Shown: piece after piece, positions 53,937 through 61,595 of the stretch
Position numbering within the stretch: the first letter of the stretch is position 1
Layout of the letters: each line of letters starts with the position of its first letter
Assembly (NCBI GenBank): GCA_963784425.1
Contig: CAWARM010000014.1
Coordinates: 62,001-126,000 of the forward strand
Source: SHZL01 sp963784425
Lineage (GTDB): Bacteria; Pseudomonadota; Gammaproteobacteria; Xanthomonadales; SZUA-36
Direction: 5' to 3'
Length of the DNA stretch: 64,000 bases
The notes under the pieces: model-generated
Databases searched by the model: none
What the model saw: only the letters and a program-made list of their open reading frames with translations
Told to the model about the DNA's origin: nothing
Made by a program: the position numbers and the translations under genes

Positions 53937-54605
53937 TTATTGCTTCCACCGGGCGATCTTGACGGACCATGCCCTCCGTATCAAGACCCACGGCGTGAAG
54001 AGCCTGTCCCACCGGCGCAACAATTTTCGCGCACGCCCATGCCAGACGTTCGAGGTGCGCCACTTGATGGAACATCCCATGGAGGCAGTCTGGTGCTCCG
54101 GGCCTTTGCCAGTCTCGGCAACCTGCTTCATGGCCAGGTACAGTTCCCGTTTGACTTCACCGGCATCCCTCCTGGCGCCACTTGCGTCCAGGCGTCCGCG
54201 GTATTGCAGTTCCAGGTCCCGGTTGTAACCAAAGAAATCCGGTGTGCAGACCGCACCATAGGCCCGGGCCACTTCCTGGGTCCCGTCGTAGAGATAGGGA
54301 AAGGGATAGGCCATTGCCTCTGCCACCTCGCGCATGTTTTCCCAGGAATCTTCAGAATAATACTGCTCATCGTTTGACATGATTGCCACACAGTGGACCC
54401 CGAGGGCCCGCAGGTCGTTAGCGACCCGGACCAGCTTGTGATTTATGGCTTTGACGTAAGGGCAGTGATTGCAGATGAACATCACCAACAAACCGTTAGG
54501 ACCGGCACAGTCCTGCATCGACCAGGTTCGACCATCGGTTCCGGGCAGCCGGAAATCTACCGCCTTTTCACCAAATTTACATAGTGGAGCGAATGTCAGA
54601 GGCAT
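53937..54605 (-). CDS. thioredoxin-fold (AhpC/TSA-type) protein with extended C-terminus
   Basis: The protein of about 222 residues has the redoxin pattern: FRLPGTDGRTWSMQDCAG, then the redox motif VMFICNHCPYVKAI (C-N-H-C), SNDEQYYSEDSWENM and GTPDFF-like CTPDFFGYNRDLEL, ending HQTASMGCSIKWR. In family members the chain stops just after that last motif. Here about 46 basic residues follow (TSNVWHGRARKLLRRWDRLF and on), so the original stop may have been lost. Start uncertain: ATG at 54605 is used; ATGs at 54650 and 54704 would add a hydrophobic stretch that might be a signal. Confidence 0.8.
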   Translation of the reverse strand: MPLTFAPLCKFGEKAVDFRLPGTDGRTWSMQDCAGPNGLLVMFICNHCPYVKAINHKLVRVANDLRALGVHCVAIMSNDEQYYSEDSWENMREVAEAMAYPFPYLYDGTQEVARAYGAVCTPDFFGYNRDLELQYRGRLDASGARRDAGEVKRELYLAMKQVAETGKGPEHQTASMGCSIKWRTSNVWHGRARKLLRRWDRLFTPWVLIRRAWSVKIARWKQ

Positions 54606-54769
54606 GAGATGCGCAAGCGGCAACGATAGCAGGAAGTTGAAGTATAACATCGGTACTTGGCAATGAATCAGCGTGTTTTGAGCACAATTTTTAGCGGTTG
54701 CCAAGGACTTCAGGCTCGCCGCTGCTGAAAATTTGCGGATTCCGGAGAAAAGGGCGTTAATGACAGGCT

Positions 54770-55672
54770 ATGCACTTTCCGAATTTCATGATTCTTGGCA
54801 CCGTTAAAGGTGGCACAACCTCGCTCTATTTCTATCTGAGTCAGCATCCTGACGTCCTGTTCTCCACTCCGAAAGAACCCGTGTTCTTTGAGTATGAATA
54901 CGGACGCGGCCTTGAGTATTACCAACAGACCTATTTTTCTGCTCTTAGACATGAGCAGGCGGTCGGAGAAGCACGGGTCAGCCACCTGTTTCTTCCGTTT
55001 GTTCCTGATCGAATCCTGGCGACCCTGCCAGAGGTCCGGTTTATCGTCATTCTTCGTGATCCAGTGAAGAGAGCATTCTCCCATTGGTGGATGAGGCGGT
55101 GCCAGGGTGCGGAATCCCTGTCGTTTAAGGACGCGGTCGCCGCTAACCTGGAGCGTCTGGCCGCCGGGCAACGGTTCGAGGGTGAAGAAGGGGCCCAACA
55201 GTGGGTGGCGGACTTCGATCCAAAAGCGTTGCTAAGCAAGGCCCGTATTTACGTGGATGCCGGCTATTACGCGGAACAGCTGCAAAATTATTATTCCCGA
55301 TTTCCTCGTGAGCGAGTGAAGGTCGTGTTTTTCGAAGATCTGCAGCGTGACCCCGAAACACTGGTGCGCGAACTGTGGTCGTTTCTCGGTGTGGATCCCA
55401 ACGTTCCTCTCAGGGGTTTGCTGCCCTATAACCAGGCCGTCCCCACTCAGCTACGGTGGCTCTTTCGAGTTACCTACCGGCTCGGTCTCCAACGACTTAT
55501 TCCCCCGGGCATTGGTTCGCATCTTCGGCATTGGGCTTCGGGGCTGGGAAGCCCTCCCAGGATTGAAGCGGGAATTGAGCGCTGGCTGTACCAACACTAC
55601 GCGCCTCACAACCGTGCGCTGGAAGAGTTGCTCTCGTGCGATCTTTCGCACTGGACGCCGCGTGAAGTCTGA
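54770..55672 (+). CDS. sulfotransferase family protein (heparan sulfotransferase-like)
   Basis: The 300-residue protein opens with FPNFMILGTVKGGTTSLYFYLSQHP, the 5'-phosphosulfate site of carbohydrate sulfotransferases, and has RFIVILRDPVKRAFSHWWM, the 3'-phosphate site with the R/S contacts. EPVFFEYEY and GEARVSHLFLP fit the heparan-type group. PAPS would be the donor, and a glycan hydroxyl or amine the acceptor. It is divergent from the thioredoxin-like gene across 164 bases and is followed by a 150-base gap before the flavin monooxygenase. Confidence 0.88.
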   Translation: MHFPNFMILGTVKGGTTSLYFYLSQHPDVLFSTPKEPVFFEYEYGRGLEYYQQTYFSALRHEQAVGEARVSHLFLPFVPDRILATLPEVRFIVILRDPVKRAFSHWWMRRCQGAESLSFKDAVAANLERLAAGQRFEGEEGAQQWVADFDPKALLSKARIYVDAGYYAEQLQNYYSRFPRERVKVVFFEDLQRDPETLVRELWSFLGVDPNVPLRGLLPYNQAVPTQLRWLFRVTYRLGLQRLIPPGIGSHLRHWASGLGSPPRIEAGIERWLYQHYAPHNRALEELLSCDLSHWTPREV

Positions 55673-55822
55673 CAGCTAGCGACGCTTCCCCGACGGCGGA
55701 AGCCGGGAGTTGTCTGCTGTAAAGGGGAAAGTCTACAATGCCCTGAAGCGTCTACGGCTCATTCCGTTCTTGACCCGATACCCGACAGGAACTTAACGTC
55801 ACTCAGCTATTTGGAGTATTCA

Positions 55823-57493
55823 TTGAGAAAGCGTGTTGCTGTCATCGGGGCAGGTCCCGCCGGGCTCGCCACCATCAAAGAACTACTGGATGAAGGCCAT
55901 GCGCCCACCTGCTTCGAGCGCGCAGATGGCATCGGAGGCGTCTTCCGGTTTCACCCGGCCAATGGCGTGGTGTGGGAGTCTTGCGAACTCACATCGTCGC
56001 CGCTGATGACTTCTTTCTCAGATTTTCCTGCACCGGCCGGCCAGCTGATGTTCCTGCCGGTCGGCGAATACGTTGCTTATCTGGAGCGCTATTGCCGGGC
56101 ATTCGACCTGCACCGCCACATCCAATTCCAGGCCACGGTTGATGCTGTAACGCAGAATGCAGCCGGTGACTGGACAGTTCGCATAAACACTGCGTCCGGC
56201 ACGCGTGAGGAAGTCTTCGACGCGGTCGCAGTTTGTTCGGGGCTGCATCAACACACGCATGTGCCGCACCTTCCAGGACAAGAGACCTACACCGGCACGA
56301 CACTGCACGGTGCGCAATATCGCGGGCCAGCCCAGGTCGCCGGCAAACGCGTGCTGGTGGTCGGGGCGGGCGAGTCCGGCGCTGATATTACCGCTGAGGT
56401 CGCCGCCAACGCCGCTGAGACTGTGATGTCATTGCGTCGGGGCGTGGCCGTGCAATCCCGAGTGCAGCTGGGCAAGCCGAAAGATCTGCAGACATCCCGG
56501 CTCATGAACAGCACAGCCCACTGGGTTTTCCAAACGCGCAATCCGGCGGATAACAACAAGCGCAGGGTCTATCGCTGGACATTCCTGCCATTCCTTTTCG
56601 TCGACAAGGCGCTGGCAAAGACCTCTCAATTCGTGTTCGACTTCTTGCCGCTGCTGCTGGCGCCTTCGCTTGCGGAAATCCGTGGCAACCTGCACACGCG
56701 GAAGCTCTCCCTGCAGCTACTGCGCGAATCCGGCGGTACCTTCACCGAGCAATTTGGGACCAAGAATGACGAGTTCGTTCGGGCCATCGCAACGGGACGC
56801 TGCCGCCGCGTTCCGGCAATTGCGCGCTTCGACGGGCCGTGTGTTGTGTTTGTTGACGGTTCCGTATTTACGCCGGATCTGGTGATTTTTTGCACCGGCT
56901 TCGAAACGCGCGTGCCGTTTCTCGATCCGCAACTTGCCGGAGCGCCACGGTATCTGCACACTTTCAACCCCGATGTTGGCGACCACCTCGGTTTCATCGG
57001 TTTCCTGCGGCCTGCTTTTGGTGCTATTCCACCGCTGGCTGAGTTGCAGGCGCGTTGGTTCGCGCTGCTGCAGAGTGGAGCGGTCAAGCTGCCTTCCAGG
57101 GAAGAAATGCAGCAATCGATCGACTACTGGACACAGTACCGTGCGCACTTCTTTGGCGCCCTTAAAAAATCCCTTCCCCACCTGGTTGAACACACGGTAT
57201 TTTGCGATGCGCTCGCGGAACGCATCGGATGCAAGCCTGCCTGGCAGGATATTCGCCGCGAGAGCCGCCGCTTTCGCTATAAATTCATGGCCGGGCCATT
57301 CGTTGCTGCGCAGTACCGCTTGGTAGGCCCGCACGCCAAGCCGGAAATCGCGCGTGCAGTCATTGAGAATGCACCCGTCATGCATCCGCTGCCCGATCGT
57401 CTCAATCTCCGCCTGCGCTGGGCGTTGTCACGCACCCTCCATCGTCTGCGGGGGCCTGAATACGCACCCAAGCTGGAATTGAGCGAGAAGTAA
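55823..57493 (+). CDS. flavin-containing monooxygenase (FMO) family protein
   Basis: The 556-residue protein has an FAD-binding start, RKRVAVIGAGPAGLATIKEL (2-21), the FMO fingerprint-like YTGTTLHGAQYRGP, a second Rossmann motif KRVLVVGAGESGADITAEV (about 173-191) for NADPH, and VIFCTGFETRVPFLD near the C-terminus. FMOs use NADPH and oxygen to oxidise nitrogen or sulfur atoms, or make Baeyer-Villiger products. The start is a TTG at 55823, six bases after GGAG at 55812-55815; a TTG at 55811 is also open. The next gene begins one base after its stop. It heads an operon with two GT2 genes and a radical SAM gene. Confidence 0.88.
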   Translation: MRKRVAVIGAGPAGLATIKELLDEGHAPTCFERADGIGGVFRFHPANGVVWESCELTSSPLMTSFSDFPAPAGQLMFLPVGEYVAYLERYCRAFDLHRHIQFQATVDAVTQNAAGDWTVRINTASGTREEVFDAVAVCSGLHQHTHVPHLPGQETYTGTTLHGAQYRGPAQVAGKRVLVVGAGESGADITAEVAANAAETVMSLRRGVAVQSRVQLGKPKDLQTSRLMNSTAHWVFQTRNPADNNKRRVYRWTFLPFLFVDKALAKTSQFVFDFLPLLLAPSLAEIRGNLHTRKLSLQLLRESGGTFTEQFGTKNDEFVRAIATGRCRRVPAIARFDGPCVVFVDGSVFTPDLVIFCTGFETRVPFLDPQLAGAPRYLHTFNPDVGDHLGFIGFLRPAFGAIPPLAELQARWFALLQSGAVKLPSREEMQQSIDYWTQYRAHFFGALKKSLPHLVEHTVFCDALAERIGCKPAWQDIRRESRRFRYKFMAGPFVAAQYRLVGPHAKPEIARAVIENAPVMHPLPDRLNLRLRWALSRTLHRLRGPEYAPKLELSEK

Positions 57494-57494
57494 G

Positions 57495-58406
57495 TTGGAA
57501 ATCACGCGCATTTCCGTCGTCATTCCTACGTTTGAGCGTCCCGGTCCCTTAGCGGCCTGTCTCACAGCACTTGCTGTGGGGTTTCCTTCGGACGCCGAGA
57601 CGATCGTTGTTGCGGACGGTGGCACGCAGGACGTGAGCGCGGTGGTCGCGCCGTTTGTCGAGCCATTACGCCTCCGCTTATTGAAGACAGCAAACTGCGG
57701 TCCGGCCGCGGCGCGCAATCGCGGTATGGAGCATGCACGCGGAGAAATCATCGCGTTCACAGACGATGACTGCCGGCCACAACCAGGCTGGCTGAAAACG
57801 CTCGCCTCCGGTGTTGTGACCAATCCTCCGCTCGCAGTGGGCGGCTCGACAGTAAATGGCCTGCCCGGGAATGCCTACGCCGACGCTGCCCAGCTGGTGC
57901 TCAACCTGCTGTCGCGCCACGACCGCGATCTGGTGCATTGCGAACGCCTGCTTCCATCGAACAACCTGGCGTTCCCGCGGGAGGCGCTGCGCCAACTCGG
58001 CGGGTTCAACGAAGGATTCCGAACTGCAGAGGATCGTGAACTATGCCGGCGCTGGGCAGCCGCTGGTTTCGCGCTTGGCAGAGTTCCAGCCGCCGTCGTG
58101 GACCACAATTCGGAGCTCAATTTCACAGGTTTCGTGCGCAAGTTCTTCGCCTACGGAAGGGGCGCAGCAAAATTCCATCAATCGGGCGAAAACCTGGGAT
58201 TGCGCGAAAGCATGCGCTTTCATCTTCGGCTTCCTGCGTTGCTGCTGCCGGAATTGCGCCAGCGCGGGCCGGTTCGCGGCGCGGCGATCATCGCGCTGCT
58301 CGTACTTTGGGAAACTGCCAATCTCGCAGGCTTCATAGCTGACAAAATACGCCCTGCAGCGGCCTCGGGTAAGACGGCAGCAAACCATTTCGGGGTCACC
58401 CCATGA
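57495..58406 (+). CDS. GT2 family glycosyltransferase with C-terminal hydrophobic tail
   Basis: The 303-residue enzyme begins ISVVIPTFERPGPLAACLTA, then ADGGTQD, CGPAAARNRGME, AFTDDDCRPQPGWL (metal site), PSNNLAFPRE and EDRELCRRWAAAG. It ends with a hydrophobic helix. The same ordered motifs occur in the enzyme at 27156. The start is a TTG at 57495, one base after the FMO stop. The next GT2 overlaps by four bases (ATGA). It likely attaches a sugar to a product made with the FMO and radical SAM enzymes. Confidence 0.88.
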   Translation: MEITRISVVIPTFERPGPLAACLTALAVGFPSDAETIVVADGGTQDVSAVVAPFVEPLRLRLLKTANCGPAAARNRGMEHARGEIIAFTDDDCRPQPGWLKTLASGVVTNPPLAVGGSTVNGLPGNAYADAAQLVLNLLSRHDRDLVHCERLLPSNNLAFPREALRQLGGFNEGFRTAEDRELCRRWAAAGFALGRVPAAVVDHNSELNFTGFVRKFFAYGRGAAKFHQSGENLGLRESMRFHLRLPALLLPELRQRGPVRGAAIIALLVLWETANLAGFIADKIRPAAASGKTAANHFGVTP

Positions 58407-59320
58407 CGCCAAGAGTTTCGGTGGTGGTGGCGACGCACAATCGGCGCACGCTACTCGCACGTGCCTTGGCGAGCATCAAATCGCAGCGCTACCGTGACTT
58501 CGAGATCATCGTGGTAGATGACGCATCTATCGACGGCACGGCAAGCTGGCTTCGCGTTGAACATCCGGAAGTGGTGCTGGTAGAAATGCTCACGGCGGGC
58601 GGCGCCGCCGCTGCGCGCAACCGTGGAGTGGAACAGGCGCGGGGCGAAATTGTGGCCTTTCTTGATGATGACGATGCCTGGCGCCCATCCTACCTTGAGA
58701 CCCAGGTGGCCGAGTTCGGCTCACATCCGGAAATCCTGCTCTGTTCCACCGGTCACATTGAAATCGACGCCGCTGGCCGGGTCGTGCTGCCAAACTTGCG
58801 CCCCTTGTTCAACTATGCGAACCCGCTCATCCACATGCTTGCTGAATGCCCCTTGCACACGCTTTCCGTCGTCGCCTGTCGCCGCTCGGCGTTTGAGTGC
58901 TTCGGTTTTTTTGATGAATCGTTGGTAATCGTTCACGACCTTGACTGGTACCTGAGGCTCGTGGTCGCGGGTGGTCAGCTTGCACACATTCAAACACCGT
59001 TGGTCGAGCGCAACGTGCCGGGAGGACTCGTGACGCGACACCGGCTATGGTATGCAGAGGAACGGGCCGTTCATGATCGATTATTCGCAAAAACTGCGAT
59101 CGCGCAACGCGATCAACAACGTATTCGTGCCTCCCGGGCAATGTGGTTCATGCGGGTCGGACTTACGAGAGCTGATTTCGGATTCGCACTCGCCCGCCTC
59201 GGCGAGGCCATTCTCGCGTCACCGCTTGACTGCGTGCGCATCGCGGCGATACGGTTGCCGCAACGCTTCGGACGCGGGACTACTGAAGCGCAGAATATCA
59301 AGCCCCTGGAGGCACAATGA
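58403..59320 (+). CDS. GT2 family glycosyltransferase
   Basis: The 305-residue enzyme has RVSVVVATHNRRTLLARALA, IIVVDDASIDGT, AAARNRGVEQARGEIVAF, and FLDDDDAWRPSYL as the metal site. A later IVHDLDWYLRLVVAGGQL is the acceptor-side motif. It overlaps both neighbours by four bases (ATGA at 58403 and 59317), so it is made with the other GT2 and the radical SAM protein. Confidence 0.88.
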   Translation: MTPRVSVVVATHNRRTLLARALASIKSQRYRDFEIIVVDDASIDGTASWLRVEHPEVVLVEMLTAGGAAAARNRGVEQARGEIVAFLDDDDAWRPSYLETQVAEFGSHPEILLCSTGHIEIDAAGRVVLPNLRPLFNYANPLIHMLAECPLHTLSVVACRRSAFECFGFFDESLVIVHDLDWYLRLVVAGGQLAHIQTPLVERNVPGGLVTRHRLWYAEERAVHDRLFAKTAIAQRDQQRIRASRAMWFMRVGLTRADFGFALARLGEAILASPLDCVRIAAIRLPQRFGRGTTEAQNIKPLEAQ

Positions 59321-60651
59321 CCGTCGACACATCTTCGCTGTTGGAACAGGCCCTCGCTTTGGCCACCACGCAAAACGCGGGTGAAAAACCCGTGTACCTG
59401 ACCAGCATGGCGCGAAAGATCACACGCCGGGGCGTGATGTGGCTGGGGCAAACCTGCAACCTGCGCTGTCACTTCTGTTATTTCCTCGATCGCATCCAGG
59501 ATGAAAATCATCCGCAGCACGGGTTCATGAGTCTTGAGAAGGCGAAGGAGATCTGCCGCACACTGGTCGATTACTACGGCAATAACTCTGTCGACATTCA
59601 AGGTGGCGAACCGACGCTTTATCCTGAAATCTATGAGCTGGTTGACTACTGTGCGGAGATTGGTCTGTCGCCAACCATCATCACCAATGCGCAGGTGCTG
59701 TCCAATCGTGCCGCCACCGTGCGCTTCCGCAAATCCGGCCTGCGCGATTTCCTGCTGAGCATCCAGGGTCTGGGCACCGTATACGACGAACTTGTCGGAC
59801 AGCAGGGCGCCCACGTGCGGCAAATGAAGGCCTTGCGTAACCTGCAAGAGGAAGGTATTCCCTTTCGCTTCAATACCGTGGTATCCAAGCCCGTACTGGA
59901 CCAGGTGGTCGATATCGCGCAGCTTGCCATCAGCACGGGTGCCGAGGTGGTGAACTTCCTCGGCTTCAATCCGTTCAACGATCAGGAAACAGGCAAACGC
60001 AGCACCATGAATGTGCCACGTTATGCGGAGGTCGGCGGGCCTCTCAACGAAGCTCTCGATCTGCTCGCTGAGGCGGGAGTGGAGGCTAATGTTCGCTACC
60101 TGCCGTTGTGCGTAGTCGCCGAGCGCCACCGGAAAACTGTATACGACTTCAAGCAAATCCCGTATGACCTGCACGAGAATGATTTCGCCAGTTGGTCGTG
60201 GACGGACCTGCCGGCGCAGCGCATGCGTAGCGCGCCGCTTACGCCGCCCTTCGGCCTGGGTACGAGGCTCCCCCTGGGCGCGTTGCGGGCTCCACTGCGC
60301 CGCATGGTGGTGCAGATGCCCCGCGTTGGCGATAAACTGCACGAGGTCAAGCAAGCGCTGGAGCGGCAGTGGGCAGCGCGGCCTACCGGCAAATCCCGTG
60401 ACGAACTGTATCAGGATGACGCGCAAATGCGGGCGCAGGAGTATACGGGTTATCGTCACGGTGCGGCCTGTGCGTCATGCGACGTACAGGCAATTTGCGA
60501 TGGCCTTTACGGCGACTACGCTGACCTGTTTGGAGACGGTGAAGTGCGCCCGATTACAGTTGGGCGACGCGTCGCCGACCCGCAGCATTTTTCGCGGCAG
60601 CAGGCAAAGAAAATTCACCCTGAGGACATGGACTGGCTGCACATGCCCTGA
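59317..60651 (+). CDS. radical SAM protein with C-terminal cysteine cluster
   Basis: The 444-residue protein has the radical SAM iron-sulfur site CNLRCHFC (C47, C51, C54), followed by YFLDRIQDENHPQ and QGGEPTLYPEIYE for SAM binding. Near the end, C385, C388 and C394 (CASCDVQAIC) look like part of a SPASM/Twitch-type auxiliary cluster. Radical SAM enzymes with such tails modify peptides, carbohydrates or make ring and methyl changes. The gene overlaps GT2 58403 by four bases. Its substrate is unknown; glycosyltransferases beside it suggest a sugar or lipid. Confidence 0.85.
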   Translation: MTVDTSSLLEQALALATTQNAGEKPVYLTSMARKITRRGVMWLGQTCNLRCHFCYFLDRIQDENHPQHGFMSLEKAKEICRTLVDYYGNNSVDIQGGEPTLYPEIYELVDYCAEIGLSPTIITNAQVLSNRAATVRFRKSGLRDFLLSIQGLGTVYDELVGQQGAHVRQMKALRNLQEEGIPFRFNTVVSKPVLDQVVDIAQLAISTGAEVVNFLGFNPFNDQETGKRSTMNVPRYAEVGGPLNEALDLLAEAGVEANVRYLPLCVVAERHRKTVYDFKQIPYDLHENDFASWSWTDLPAQRMRSAPLTPPFGLGTRLPLGALRAPLRRMVVQMPRVGDKLHEVKQALERQWAARPTGKSRDELYQDDAQMRAQEYTGYRHGAACASCDVQAICDGLYGDYADLFGDGEVRPITVGRRVADPQHFSRQQAKKIHPEDMDWLHMP

Positions 60652-60711
60652 TTATCTGTTTGCAGGCTGCAGCGCAACAATTTTAGCAAACCGGAGTGTT
60701 TTCCAAATTCA

Positions 60712-61431
60712 ATGAACAGACGACAGATACTTCGCGCTTCGGCCTTAACCGGCGCTGCGCTCGTGAGCGGCCTATCCATTAAATCGGCGGCTGCCGCCGG
60801 GGGCACGACTGAAGGAGAGGCTGGCCTGCTCGAGCCCAAGCCACTCCCATTTGACCCCGGGAAGTTAAATGGAATTTCCGAAAAGCTGATCGTCTCGCAT
60901 TATGAGAAGAATTACTCGGGCGCCGTCAAGAACCTGAACAAGGTCCGAGCCGAGATTAGCCAGTTAACCAAGGACTCCCCGCCATTTCTGGCCATCGCGC
61001 TCAAGGAACGCGAACTGCTTTTCCACAATTCCATGGTCCTGCATGAGCTTTATTTTGGAAATCTCGGCGGCGACGGCAAGCCATCGGGTCAGGTACCCCA
61101 GCGATTATCCGCTGTATTCGGCAGCGCAGCCCGGTGGGAAGAGCTTTTTCGATTGACCGGCATGGGACTTGCCGGTGGCAGTGGCTGGGTAACGCTAGGC
61201 TATGATCTTCGTGATCATAGTCTTACGATCTCAGGAGCTTCGAATCATGCGCAGACTCCAGCTCAAACACTTCCGCTACTCATGATGGATATGTACGAGC
61301 ATGCCTATCAAATGGATCACGGCGCGGATGCCGCCAAGTACATTGACGCCTTTTTTCAAAACGTCCCCTGGGATCACGTGAATCAACGATTCGATCAGGC
61401 CGAACGCATAGCAAAAGTATTCCCGGGATGA
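60712..61431 (+). CDS. Tat-exported Fe/Mn superoxide dismutase
   Basis: The 239-residue protein has a twin-arginine signal (NRRQILRASALTGAALVSGLSIKSAAA) and the Fe/Mn SOD ligands H63 (SHYEKNYSGAV), H111 (VLHELYFGN), D193 and H197 (MMDMYEHAYQMDHG). It removes superoxide in the periplasm. Compared with usual forms, the SHYEKNYSG and LHELYFGN motifs are slightly altered, as in the group of exported bacterial SODs. It lies 60 bases after the radical SAM gene and may or may not share its operon. With exported KatG it gives two envelope antioxidant enzymes here. Confidence 0.88.
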   Translation: MNRRQILRASALTGAALVSGLSIKSAAAAGGTTEGEAGLLEPKPLPFDPGKLNGISEKLIVSHYEKNYSGAVKNLNKVRAEISQLTKDSPPFLAIALKERELLFHNSMVLHELYFGNLGGDGKPSGQVPQRLSAVFGSAARWEELFRLTGMGLAGGSGWVTLGYDLRDHSLTISGASNHAQTPAQTLPLLMMDMYEHAYQMDHGADAAKYIDAFFQNVPWDHVNQRFDQAERIAKVFPG

Positions 61432-61595
61432 CGATGTACGATGCACTCTATTCCTGGTGTCAGTCACTTCACGCCGAACGCCATGGCTGGGATCCAAAGG
61501 CTTCAGTTCCGCAGCGCCAGGGCTGAATTGCACAGGCGCAGGCGCGCAATTTCGCCAAACCCCGCCTGAAAGGTGCCGGAGTCCCCTTTTTCTAA

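Noticed and set aside
59113..60459. Long open frame on the minus strand (448 codons) opposite the radical SAM gene
   Set aside because: It is antisense to a gene with clear CxxxCxxC and SPASM-like cysteines; its own translation shows no family motif and is histidine/arginine rich as expected for an opposite-strand shadow.
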